Shown here piece by piece: positions 7,824 to 18,365 of a DNA stretch of 64,000 nt. Numbering within the stretch: position 1 is the stretch's first letter; the number at the start of each line of letters is the position of its first letter. The notes beneath the pieces were generated by a model. The model was not told where the DNA came from, made no database searches, and saw only the letters and a list, made by a program, of their open reading frames with translations. The stretch is from an uncultured Gammaproteobacteria bacterium (GTDB taxonomy: Bacteria; Pseudomonadota; Gammaproteobacteria; GCA-001735895). Position numbers and translations under genes: made by a program. Location: positions 1 to 64,000 of the forward strand of contig CAMYLU010000010.1 in the NCBI GenBank assembly GCA_947259485.1, read 5' to 3'.

Positions 7824-9833
7824 ATGAACAATTACGAAGACTGGGCAATACTGGTTGCAAAAAAATTAAAAGGCGAAGCCGATTTAATTGCCGCAATCGA
7901 AAAAGACGAACTGGAAGATTCGGCGGCAAAGGACGCATTTGTACGTACCGTTCTGGAACCTTTCTTACCTGAAAATTACGGGATAGGTTCGGGTCGAATT
8001 GTCGATGCCTTTGGAAACTATTCGGATCACCTTGAAGTCATCGTTTACAACCGTGACTTCCCGCGTATCGGAATGCCTGGCATCCAGGATGCTTACCTCT
8101 ACGAATCGGTACTCGCAACTTTTTCAGTCAGAGCCAAATTTATTCGCAAAACATTTTTTCAATCACTCGACGCCTGCGCTTCGCTTGCCCAGCTCGAAAC
8201 CAACATGGACAAGACAGTGTTGATCAGGCTGGCCAAGAAAAACGGTTTAAAACCAGGCCCCAATAAGAAATTCATTCACGAAGATCCGCTGCGCACCGCG
8301 CGTTTTGACCTGATCGGCAGACCGCCGGGATTCGTATACGGTTTTAGCGGCATCAAGAACAGCTACCGACAATTACAGGAGAATATCGATCTCTGGATCG
8401 ACCATCGACAAAAAGATGGGATCTCGACTCCGATGAAAGCCCTGCCTGCCGTGATTGCTACCCAGGGTTGTTTTGCCTGGCGTAATGCCGCCCCGCTGGC
8501 CTTGAGCAATCGAGAAATGCTGGGTATCGGTAACGACGAAGCGCCGATCAGGCTAATCGTACTGCAATTACTGTACTTGCTTAACAGGCGCTTGCATATA
8601 ACTGCTGACGGATATGGATTGAAACCAAACCTGAGCAAGTACTTAAGCCAATTTTCAGGGCCGAAGTTTGAAATCGGCGTCGGCAATGTTTACGAAATGG
8701 AAAACATGAAGCCCGCACGCGACACAATGCGTTTCGAGCCCGCCAGAGATCATACCCCGATCGCAGCGGCACTATCTAAGAAGGCTCCGAAATCCGCAAA
8801 ACCGAAGCTACCGAAGGTCCTGAAAGAAAAAGCTCCCGTGAACACGGCCCCGGAACCAAAACCGGCTCCGAAAGAAGCAGCTCCAGTGAGCGCGGCCCCG
8901 GAACCAAAACCCGCTCCGAAAGAAGCAGCTCCAGTCAGCGCGCCCCCGGAACTAAAGCCGACCCCGAAAGAAGCAGCTCCAGTGGATGCGGCCCCGGAAC
9001 CAAAGCCCGCTCCGAAAGAAGCAGCCCCAGTCAGCGCGGCCCCGGAACTAAAGCCGACCCCGAAAGAAGCAGCTCCAGTGGATGTGGCCACGGAACCAAA
9101 GCCCGCTCCGAAAGAAGCAGCTCCAGTGAGCGCGGCCCCGGAACCAAAACCGGCTCCGAAAGAAACAGCACCTGCGGCGGCCTCAGGAGTCTTTGACAAG
9201 CCCTCACCGTTTGCTTCTGCACCAACTCCATCAGCAGCGCAAGAGTCTACCCCGGACTCTGCACCTGCAGCGTCATCAGGAGTCTTTGACAAGCCCTCAC
9301 CGTTTGCCTCTGCACCCGCGCCGCAAGCGGAAGAAGCAGAAGCGGAATCACCTCGACCTGCAGCCAGGGTATCATCGCTGGGATCAGCACCGATTCCTCC
9401 GATGTCAGGTTCAGAAACCGCAGCTGAGTCCAATCCTTCGCCGATGCCCACGACACCCCTGGGATCGGCACCGATTCCTCCGATGTCGACTGCAGAACCT
9501 GCGGCCGAGCCAAGTCCTGCCCAGCCGCCTGCTGCACCATTGGGATCAGCGCCAATTCCGCCGAGTGAACCGGGTGTCTCCAAGGTGATTCCACCCAAAC
9601 CACCGGTTGATTTTGACCTCGGTTCAGAAGTTGAAGTACTTGAAGACAAGGACCAGCCCGAGGAAGATGACTTCGAAAGCACGGTCATAATCCCGCCTAA
9701 TGCTGGGGCATCCAGTAACGAAGCTGCGAAAGATTCCACCAATGCTTTCATCGCACGCGTTAAGGAGCAGTTATCTTCGGAGCCAGAGATCGATAAAGAG
9801 CAAAAGCCTTTTTCATCGACTATCCCGCAGTAA
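7824..9833 (+). CDS. degenerate DUF6602-like domain with Ala/Pro/Lys repeat tail
   Basis: A 669-residue cytosolic protein (no signal peptide or membrane segment). Residues 1-300 resemble DUF6602, a PD-(D/E)XK-nuclease-like fold, with LEPFLPENYGIGSGRIVDAFG at 35-55 and a core strand pair. The expected acidic core (DIVIYD and EVK) reads LEVIVYN and FSVRAK, so catalysis is probably lost. Residues 337-448 are seven tandem 16-residue repeats of the pattern APVSAAPEPKPAPKEA (48-bp units). They are followed by two SGVFDKPSPFASAP copies and three LGSAPIPP copies, then an acidic tail with FESTVIIPPN. It stands alone after a long leader. Function unknown; a scaffold or regulated adaptor is possible. 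Confidence 0.75.
   Translation: MNNYEDWAILVAKKLKGEADLIAAIEKDELEDSAAKDAFVRTVLEPFLPENYGIGSGRIVDAFGNYSDHLEVIVYNRDFPRIGMPGIQDAYLYESVLATFSVRAKFIRKTFFQSLDACASLAQLETNMDKTVLIRLAKKNGLKPGPNKKFIHEDPLRTARFDLIGRPPGFVYGFSGIKNSYRQLQENIDLWIDHRQKDGISTPMKALPAVIATQGCFAWRNAAPLALSNREMLGIGNDEAPIRLIVLQLLYLLNRRLHITADGYGLKPNLSKYLSQFSGPKFEIGVGNVYEMENMKPARDTMRFEPARDHTPIAAALSKKAPKSAKPKLPKVLKEKAPVNTAPEPKPAPKEAAPVSAAPEPKPAPKEAAPVSAPPELKPTPKEAAPVDAAPEPKPAPKEAAPVSAAPELKPTPKEAAPVDVATEPKPAPKEAAPVSAAPEPKPAPKETAPAAASGVFDKPSPFASAPTPSAAQESTPDSAPAASSGVFDKPSPFASAPAPQAEEAEAESPRPAARVSSLGSAPIPPMSGSETAAESNPSPMPTTPLGSAPIPPMSTAEPAAEPSPAQPPAAPLGSAPIPPSEPGVSKVIPPKPPVDFDLGSEVEVLEDKDQPEEDDFESTVIIPPNAGASSNEAAKDSTNAFIARVKEQLSSEPEIDKEQKPFSSTIPQ
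8832..9167 (+). repeat. seven tandem 48-bp coding repeats
   Basis: In-frame repeats each encode 16 residues. Copies differ by a few substitutions (PEPKPAPKEA versus PELKPTPKEA alternate), which suggests expansion by a higher-order 96-bp unit. The unit length is a multiple of three, so copy-number change would keep the frame. Confidence 0.95.
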
Positions 9834-10020
9834 CAAAGCTATATCCCGGTTTCATCCCGACCTCCCAACCACTGCTCTAGATAGTATGTTGGACTGCTCC
9901 TGTCCTCGAGTGTCAGCGAGAAACTATTCCGCTGCCGATACCAGAAAACATCAACCACCAGTCGCAGAAAGGCAATTCCGAAAAAAATTCGACTGCCCCG
10001 ATCGACTAAACGGAGCGGTT

Positions 10021-10034
10021 CTGATATAAGTCAA
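10021..10034. promoter_or_regulatory. Dnr/FNR-type box before cytochrome c gene
   Basis: CTGAT-ATAA-GTCAA matches the TTGAT-N4-ATCAA consensus at 8 of 10 positions, centred about 75 bp before the start codon at 10103. It belongs to a series of similar boxes in this window. Confidence 0.6.
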
Positions 10035-10102
10035 GGCGTTCCCGAATATAACAATTTACGATTTATTGTTGGTTATAACCGAAATCCAGAGAGGATGAAA
10101 AA

Positions 10103-12353
<2,251 letters not shown>

Positions 12354-12365
12354 GCCGGTTAGAAG

Positions 12366-12396
12366 GTGGGTGGGCACCAGGGACGTGCCCGCCCAC
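12366..12396 (+). terminator. strong hairpin after nirS
   Basis: GTGGGTGGGCAC (12366-12377) pairs with GTGCCCGCCCAC (12385-12396), 12 bp with one G-U pair and a 7-nt loop. A second, weaker AACCAG/CTGGTT hairpin follows at 12399-12417, ending in TTTCT. It likely limits read-through from nirS into nirN. Confidence 0.5.
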
Positions 12397-12583
12397 GGAA
12401 CCAGCAGGAACCTGGTTTCTGTCAGCAGCAACGGATGATGTTTTCCTATTCTCCCTGCAGTCTCTGGCCGTCGCATCCAGCCGGTTATCTCCGCGACGAC
12501 AAACCTGGCAAATACATCCACCCCATACGAAAATAGCCCCGGTCTGATAGCATTGGAAAACATCCTCAAACTCGAGCCTGCTG

Positions 12584-14152
12584 ATGTCGAAGTTACCTGT
12601 TAGGACACTATTGTTAGTGGTAGTTGCGCTTGCGTGGTCGAGCACCTACGCCCAGACTGCTGAGCAACAGTTTCAACAGCATTGTGCCGCGTGTCATGGT
12701 GCAGAGCGCCTCGGCTTGAGTGGCCCTGCGCTACTGCCCGGAAATCTAAAGCGACTCAAGAAGTCACAAGCACAGGTAGCGATTAGCAACGGGCTACCGG
12801 CGACGCAAATGCCTGCTTTCGGTCAGCAGTTGGACTCGGCACAAATTAGTTCGCTGGTTGACTATATCTATACACCGCCCGCGCGGACGCCGACCTGGGA
12901 TGAAACGGAGATTCAATCAAGCCACCGCATTCTAAATCCGGATCTGCTGGAACCCGAAGCCGCTGAACTAGCACCGGTTTATCGCGCCGACCGCCTCAAC
13001 CTGTTCCTCGTCGTGGAAGCCGGTGATCACCACGTATCGGTACTCGACGGCGATACCTTCGAACGCCTGCATCGTTTCAAATCACGACATGCGCTGCACG
13101 GTGGCCCCAAGTACTCGTCCGATGGTCGCTATGTCTATTTCGCCTCGCGCGATGGCTGGATAACCAAGTTCGATATGTACCGTCTGCAAAAAGTCGCGGA
13201 GGTGCGCGCCGGCATTAATACACGTAACGCCGCAGTCTCGGCGGATGATCGTTACGTGCTGGTTGGTAACTACCTGCCCCACACGCTGGTTGTACTCGAT
13301 GCGCATGATTTGAGCCTGGTCAAGATTATCGCGGTGACCGATCGCAACAAGGAATTGACATCACGGGTCAGCGCAGTCTATACCGCCGCACCACGCAACA
13401 GTTTTATCGTCGCGCTCAAAGACTTCACGGAAGTCTGGGAGATCAGCTACCTCGATGATCCACCAACGGTATATAACGGCTATGTGCACGATTACCGCAG
13501 CGGAGAGGGAGTCGCCGAACAAGGCCGGTTTCCGGTGCGGCGTATCATGCTTGATGATTACCTCGACGATTTCTTTTTCGACCAGAGTTATCAACACCTG
13601 ATCGGTGCGTCGCGCAGCGATCGCAAGGGACAGGTGGTCAACCTGCTGGTGGGCCGCAAGATAGCTAGCATAGAGCTGGCCGGGATGCCGCACCTGGGAT
13701 CGGGAATCAGCTGGCGGTACCAGGGTCGCCAGGTCATGGCCTCCCCCAATTTACGCACCGGCACAGTGAGCATCATCGACATGAGTAACTGGCAGGTTAT
13801 CAGGCAGTTAGACACGCTCGGGCCGGGTTTTTTCATGCGTAGCCACGAAGCTTCGCGCTACGCCTGGGTCGATGTTTTCTTCGGACCCAACAAGGATGCG
13901 GTGCACGTTATCGATAAGCAGAGCCTGGAAATCGTCAAGACCCTGCGCCCGGTGCCAGGTAAAACCTCGGCCCACGTGGAGTTCACCCGCGATGGCAAGT
14001 ACGCGTTGCTGAGTATCTGGGACCCGGACGGCGCGGTGATCGTCTACGATGGCGAAACCCTCGAAGAGGTCAGGCGCATCCCCATGAATAAGCCGGTCGG
14101 TAAGTACAACGTATACAATAAGATCAATCGTTCAGAAGGGACCAGTCACTAA
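12584..14152 (+). CDS. nirN: NirN, dihydro-heme d1 dehydrogenase
   Basis: A 522-residue periplasmic NirS paralogue. In known systems NirN performs the last step of heme d1 synthesis, oxidising dihydro-d1, and hands the cofactor on. Residues 1-23 are a signal peptide. Heme c is bound at C34/C37/H38 (CAACH), and residues from about 120 to the end form the d1-type propeller, ending KPVGKYNVYNKI like NirS. It lacks the paired catalytic histidines of NirS in the same context. It lies 230 bp downstream of nirS, with no Dnr-type box of its own in between. The remaining d1 genes are about 20 kb away. Confidence 0.9.
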   Translation: MSKLPVRTLLLVVVALAWSSTYAQTAEQQFQQHCAACHGAERLGLSGPALLPGNLKRLKKSQAQVAISNGLPATQMPAFGQQLDSAQISSLVDYIYTPPARTPTWDETEIQSSHRILNPDLLEPEAAELAPVYRADRLNLFLVVEAGDHHVSVLDGDTFERLHRFKSRHALHGGPKYSSDGRYVYFASRDGWITKFDMYRLQKVAEVRAGINTRNAAVSADDRYVLVGNYLPHTLVVLDAHDLSLVKIIAVTDRNKELTSRVSAVYTAAPRNSFIVALKDFTEVWEISYLDDPPTVYNGYVHDYRSGEGVAEQGRFPVRRIMLDDYLDDFFFDQSYQHLIGASRSDRKGQVVNLLVGRKIASIELAGMPHLGSGISWRYQGRQVMASPNLRTGTVSIIDMSNWQVIRQLDTLGPGFFMRSHEASRYAWVDVFFGPNKDAVHVIDKQSLEIVKTLRPVPGKTSAHVEFTRDGKYALLSIWDPDGAVIVYDGETLEEVRRIPMNKPVGKYNVYNKINRSEGTSH

Positions 14153-14191
14153 TCCCATGCAATCACTCAGTATTACCGGGCAACGCGGCGC

Positions 14192-14632
14192 ATGACACTG
14201 GACGAAATCATCCCCTACCTGCCACATTTTCAGGCGTTGCTTAATACCGCGGCGACATTGCTGCTGGCATCGGGTTATTACTTCATCAGGGGTGCAAAAC
14301 CTGACCTGCATCGCAACTGCATGGCTACTGCATTGGTGATCTCGAGCGTGTTCATGGTTTCCTACCTGACCTATCACGCCCATGTCGGGTACATGCCGTT
14401 CGCCGGGCAGGGCATCATTCGGCCGTTTTATTTCACCTTGCTGGCGTCGCACGTGATTCTTGCCGCGGTTATCGTGCCGCTGGTGTTAACCACGGTTTAT
14501 TTTGCCATTAAAGCTGACTTCAACAGGCATCCTCGGCTCGCGCGCTGGACCCTGCCGTTGTGGCTTTACGTATCGGTTTCCGGGGTCGTGATTTACCTCC
14601 TCGGGTTCCACGTTTACCCCCACGAAATGTAA
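14192..14632 (+). CDS. DUF420 membrane protein
   Basis: A 146-residue membrane protein with four predicted helices (about 14-33, 43-62, 80-103, 122-141). The histidines in LTYHAHVGY, SHVILA and FHVYPHEM are typical of DUF420. Members of this family (e.g. CtaM in Firmicutes) help mature heme-copper oxidases, so a role in assembling the oxidase-like complexes encoded 6 kb downstream is plausible but inferred. It follows nirN by 39 bp on the same strand. Confidence 0.8.
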   Translation: MTLDEIIPYLPHFQALLNTAATLLLASGYYFIRGAKPDLHRNCMATALVISSVFMVSYLTYHAHVGYMPFAGQGIIRPFYFTLLASHVILAAVIVPLVLTTVYFAIKADFNRHPRLARWTLPLWLYVSVSGVVIYLLGFHVYPHEM

Positions 14633-14645
14633 CCGTGGAATAACG

Positions 14646-14831
14646 ATGCAATATGTTTATTACACCATTGCCGCAATCCTTCTTTACTTTTTATCCGACT
14701 GGATACTGGTCATGATCGAAAAGAAACGCGGCAAGCAGTTCGAGCAACAGCGTTCGCTCGTGTTCCTGGTTATTATCATGGTACTCGCGGTGGGCACCTT
14801 CAAAGCGATCGAGCTGTTGGTAAATCCCTAG
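14646..14831 (+). CDS. small two-helix membrane protein, unknown
   Basis: 61 residues with hydrophobic segments at about 4-21 and 38-57, separated by a charged loop (EKKRGKQFEQQR). It lies 13 bp after the DUF420 gene and is probably cotranscribed with nirN. No family is recognised. Its position suggests a small subunit or assembly helper of the respiratory complexes. Confidence 0.6.
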   Translation: MQYVYYTIAAILLYFLSDWILVMIEKKRGKQFEQQRSLVFLVIIMVLAVGTFKAIELLVNP

Positions 14832-14919
14832 CTGCTCGAAAGTGATTCGTGGAATGATTGCTTGGCTTTGCCCTGGAACCTGTTAGTTTAGCAAGCTGCA
14901 CGATAATCAACGCTCTGCA

Positions 14920-16182
14920 ATGCCCGAACCACAAGCTCAAACCGTAAGTCGCCGCCAGGCGATCGTCGCCTTTTCCCTGGGCACGCTGTTTTTTGGCTAT
15001 GCCTTCGTGCAGCGCGTATCGCCCAGCGTTATGACCAGCGAGTTAATGAGTGACTTCGCGGTGGGTGGCGCGGCATTAGGCTCGCTGTCGGCGTTTTACT
15101 TTTATGCCTACGCCTCGATCCAGCTGCCGGTGGGTATGCTGACCGATCATTTCGGGCCGCGCAAACTAATGAGCTTCGCGGCGGCACTCTGTGCCCTCGC
15201 CTCGATCGGATTTGCGTTCAGCGATTCGTTGCTCACCGCTTCGCTGGGTCGCGCCCTGATCGGCGGCACCGTCGCATTTGGTTTTGTCGGCACGCTTGCC
15301 ATTGCAGGATACTGGTTCAAACCTGCACAATATGCGCTGCTGGCAGGACTGTTGCAGACGGTGGGTATGAGTGGCGCTATTTTCGGGCAGGCGCCGTTAC
15401 GCCAGATGGTCGAATCCCTGGGCTGGCGCGGCACGATCCTGGTGCTGGCACTGGTAGCCCTGGTAATCGCGGTACTGTTGTTCCGGCTGGTTCCGCTGCG
15501 TTCAAGCGAGCAAAAGCAGCTCCGTACCCAGCATGGAATTATGCAGGGGTTAAAAGCAGTAACCATTAACCCGCAAACCTGGATCTGTTCGATAATCGGA
15601 TTCGGTATGGCATCGGCCATGCTCGCTTTCGGTGGCCTGTGGGGTGTGCCATGGCTGAATAACGTACACGGTTATACAACCACCGAGGCGGCGGCCGTAA
15701 CCTCGATGCTGTTTGTCGGCTGGGCCATATTCTCGCCCCTTTGCGGCTGGGCCTCGGACCGGATGGGGCGTCGCAATATCATTTTACTGGCAGGTTCGAT
15801 AACTGCCCTGGTTGCACTGACCTTGCTGATTTTCTATACCCCGGTTAACACGCCGTTACTGATGCTGCTGATCTTTGTCATGGGCGCAAGTGGCAGTGCG
15901 ATGACAGTATGTTTCGGCTCGGTCAAGGAGCTGAATGACGCGAATTACAGCAGCACCTCGCTCGGTCTGATGAATATGTGTATTGTCGGCTCCGGCGCCG
16001 TAATGCAGCCTCTCATTGGCTGGCTGCTCGATCTCAACTGGAGTGGTGAAATGCTTGCAGGGGCGCGCGTTTACTCGGCGGGCAACTACACGGTGGCGCT
16101 TAGCAGTTTACTGGTAACTAACCTGATGGCTTTGATTGCCGCATTATTTCTACGTGAGACGCGTTGCCGGCAGGTCGCCTAG
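14920..16182 (+). CDS. MFS transporter
   Basis: A 420-residue major facilitator with twelve predicted helices. The loop 2-3 motif appears as GMLTDHFGPRK, and its second-half copy as GWASDRMGRRN. Charged residues in the first helix (RVSPSVM) are typical of anion/hexose-phosphate-like or nitrate-like MFS carriers but do not fix the substrate. It does not carry the nitrate signature of NarK. It is preceded by 88 bp of non-coding sequence, so it may have its own promoter. Confidence 0.85.
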   Translation: MPEPQAQTVSRRQAIVAFSLGTLFFGYAFVQRVSPSVMTSELMSDFAVGGAALGSLSAFYFYAYASIQLPVGMLTDHFGPRKLMSFAAALCALASIGFAFSDSLLTASLGRALIGGTVAFGFVGTLAIAGYWFKPAQYALLAGLLQTVGMSGAIFGQAPLRQMVESLGWRGTILVLALVALVIAVLLFRLVPLRSSEQKQLRTQHGIMQGLKAVTINPQTWICSIIGFGMASAMLAFGGLWGVPWLNNVHGYTTTEAAAVTSMLFVGWAIFSPLCGWASDRMGRRNIILLAGSITALVALTLLIFYTPVNTPLLMLLIFVMGASGSAMTVCFGSVKELNDANYSSTSLGLMNMCIVGSGAVMQPLIGWLLDLNWSGEMLAGARVYSAGNYTVALSSLLVTNLMALIAALFLRETRCRQVA

Positions 16183-16194
16183 CGATGCGCGGCG

Positions 16195-16719
16195 CTAGTT
16201 CTGAGTACCGCTGATTACAAAGCCCTGCCTTGAGTCGAAGCCCACTAGCAGGATCTGGGCCGGGTCGATGCTAACCTGTCGTTCAAAGCTGTGATTAAAA
16301 CCCTCGACGCGCACACTGTCGTTCATTTTCAGGCTTAAGCGATGTGTTCCCGCGGGAATTTTAGCGCTGTAAAACAGGTCGACACCGCCATCCTCATACA
16401 GCCCCGCGGGTTTCAACGTCTCACTGTAAAACGGCTCACCGTCGAGCATGGCCTCGAACGTCACCGGGGAACGCTCCCGCGGGCAATCGTCGATTTTTCG
16501 CATGTTGGGCGCCAGCTGGTTTAATTCCTCCTGGCTCAACATGCGGCAGGGCTCGCGCAATTCGCCGGCATGGGCAAACGCAATCGTGATCTTGGCTTCG
16601 TCATCAGCAATCAGGCGTACCGACGGCGAGCTCGCAAAATACCAGATCAGCCCCATGAACACGCTGTAGTTGATCGCCTGCAACAGGAATCGCAATGGTT
16701 TGTTTTTGATATCAGCCAA
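16195..16719 (-). CDS. membrane-anchored periplasmic protein, unknown
   Basis: 174 residues: one N-terminal helix (about 10-29, LQAINYSVFMGLIWYFA), then a hydrophilic domain predicted outside the cytoplasm with two cysteines (CRML, DDCPRE) that could form a disulfide. The C-terminal half (IPAGTHRLSLKMND) looks beta-rich. It starts 10 bp after the cytochrome b fusion gene and is the last gene of that operon. No family is recognised. A subunit or assembly factor of the cytochrome b complex is the simplest guess. Confidence 0.7.
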   Translation of the reverse strand: MADIKNKPLRFLLQAINYSVFMGLIWYFASSPSVRLIADDEAKITIAFAHAGELREPCRMLSQEELNQLAPNMRKIDDCPRERSPVTFEAMLDGEPFYSETLKPAGLYEDGGVDLFYSAKIPAGTHRLSLKMNDSVRVEGFNHSFERQVSIDPAQILLVGFDSRQGFVISGTQN

Positions 16720-16729
16720 GAAGCATGCC

Positions 16730-18274
16730 TCAGTCTGTCTCGACTATAGCAACCGCCACAGCCTGGTTGAGTATTCGCAGCTGCTGGCGGAAATCATCCA
16801 GGTCCTGGTCGATCTCACGCCTGTCCGGCTCGGCAGCACCGTGCAAACGTATACGCTCATGTTCGGCCCTGGCCCGCAGGCTCGGTTTACGCTCGCCATC
16901 AAAGCGCATTTTGGTCCAGCGATTACCGAAGCGGAAATAACAGTCATTGTGACGACAGCCCGTCACCATGACGCCATCGGCACCCTGCTTGAGCGCATAC
17001 TCAACCAGCGTCGGCGGCAGCATGCCGCTGCAGATCAATTTTATGCCGCGGGTATCATCACAATCCAGGCGCCTGACGTTCAACCCGTGTTCGCAGCCGA
17101 AAACAATAATTTTCAGGTCCCCCGTCATCGCCTCGATGGTTTCGCGGGTCAGCCGGCGCATTTCGTCGACCGGTAATTGCGGCATATCGATACCCGTCTT
17201 TAATTCACCGCGTGGCGTCCGAAACGGATTGGAAGCCGGGCAGGAACCGGCACAAATTCCACAGGCTCCGCAAAGTGCCGGATTGACCACCACTTCATGC
17301 TCGTAGCGTGCGCCATCGGTACGTGCCTGCACTGAAATGGCATCGAAGGGGCAATCATCGAAGCAGAGCCCACAGCCGTTACAGTGATCGAGATTGACAA
17401 CCGCCTTGGGGCCATCTTTTCTCGGCAGTAGCCACGGCAACATCATCAACAGCAGGGTCACACTCGTGGTCAGAATCCAGACCCGCCCGGCTGGCCAGTA
17501 TTCGAGCAGCGGGTATACGTTCAGGTAAAACCAGTCAATGTGAATCTCCCGCGGCACCATACCAAGGTTGGCGGGCGCATGGCTGACCGCCGGTGCATAC
17601 AGGGACAATGCCAGCAGCGCGAGAAAAGTCCCCGCGGCAAGTCCTCGCGGCGGATTGATGTTGACGTTGGAAAGGCGTTTGACATGCAACCACAACATGA
17701 ACAGCAATAGCATTGGCTGACCCAGTAGATGCAGGAACTCGATCAGGATAAAGAATCGATCGGTCATTCCTCCTGACACGAAATTGCGCGTCATCGCCCC
17801 GGAAAACATCGGCAGGGCATCCATTAACTGCGCCGAGCCGACCGCGACATACTGCGCCAATTCATCCCACACCAACCAGTAGCCGGTGATGCCAAGCGTC
17901 ACCACCATCCACAGGTTGGGTATCCCGGTCACCCACGAAAACCAGCGGAATCCGCGATAACGTCCCGATGCGAATTCCTTGAACAAATGCAGCAGGATCG
18001 TGATGATAACCGCGTCCGAAGCATAGCGATGCAGGCTGCGCATAACGCCCGCCGCGTACCATTGGTCATGGGTCATGTATTCTACCGAGGCATGCGCTCC
18101 GTCGAGGCTGCCATGAAACGGGATGAACAGATAAATTCCACTTACCAGGATTATCCAGAACAGGAAGAACGACAGAGTGCCGAGGTGGTACAACGGATTC
18201 CACTCGGTGCCGAAGGAAATGTTGAACCACGACTCAAGCGCGAGATAGACTCGCTTTAACGGATTGATTATCAC
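16730..18274 (-). CDS. cytochrome b - 2[4Fe-4S] ferredoxin - MvhD-like fusion
   Basis: A 514-residue membrane redox protein in three parts. Residues 1-205 are a cytochrome b/b6-type four-helix bundle with heme ligands H82/H96 and H182/H197; further helices run to about 284. Residues 293-348 hold two [4Fe-4S] motifs (C298/C301/C304/C308 and C335/C338/C341/C345). Residues about 387-455 resemble the iron-sulfur subunit of MvhD/HdrA-linked enzymes, with C394, C405, C415, C440 and C445. This would let cytoplasmic low-potential electrons enter or leave a two-heme b chain. The gene has its own Dnr-type box 72 bp upstream and lies in the oxidase operon. The partner is unknown. Confidence 0.85.
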   Translation of the reverse strand: MIINPLKRVYLALESWFNISFGTEWNPLYHLGTLSFFLFWIILVSGIYLFIPFHGSLDGAHASVEYMTHDQWYAAGVMRSLHRYASDAVIITILLHLFKEFASGRYRGFRWFSWVTGIPNLWMVVTLGITGYWLVWDELAQYVAVGSAQLMDALPMFSGAMTRNFVSGGMTDRFFILIEFLHLLGQPMLLLFMLWLHVKRLSNVNINPPRGLAAGTFLALLALSLYAPAVSHAPANLGMVPREIHIDWFYLNVYPLLEYWPAGRVWILTTSVTLLLMMLPWLLPRKDGPKAVVNLDHCNGCGLCFDDCPFDAISVQARTDGARYEHEVVVNPALCGACGICAGSCPASNPFRTPRGELKTGIDMPQLPVDEMRRLTRETIEAMTGDLKIIVFGCEHGLNVRRLDCDDTRGIKLICSGMLPPTLVEYALKQGADGVMVTGCRHNDCYFRFGNRWTKMRFDGERKPSLRARAEHERIRLHGAAEPDRREIDQDLDDFRQQLRILNQAVAVAIVETD

Positions 18275-18339
18275 CTGTTCGAATTCTCAAAAAATAAAAA
18301 TCAGATTCAAAACCGTACCCGAAAGGCGTTAAAGTCGAT

Positions 18340-18353
18340 CTGATTAAAGTCAA
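18340..18353. promoter_or_regulatory. Dnr/FNR-type box before cytochrome b fusion gene
   Basis: On the minus strand it reads TTGAC-TTTA-ATCAG, centred about 72 bp before the start at 18274. It sits in the 91-bp gap between the SCO1 gene and the cytochrome b fusion, suggesting an internal promoter in the operon. Confidence 0.6.
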
Positions 18354-18365
18354 TTCAGGCAGCTG

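Noticed and set aside
8832-9167. CRISPR-like regular spacing of repeats
   Set aside because: Units are directly adjacent, in frame and coding; there are no spacers.
8750-9751. 333-residue Gly/Ala/Ser-rich minus-strand frame
   Set aside because: It is the mirror of the tandem coding repeats of the plus-strand gene; composition is a by-product of the repeats.
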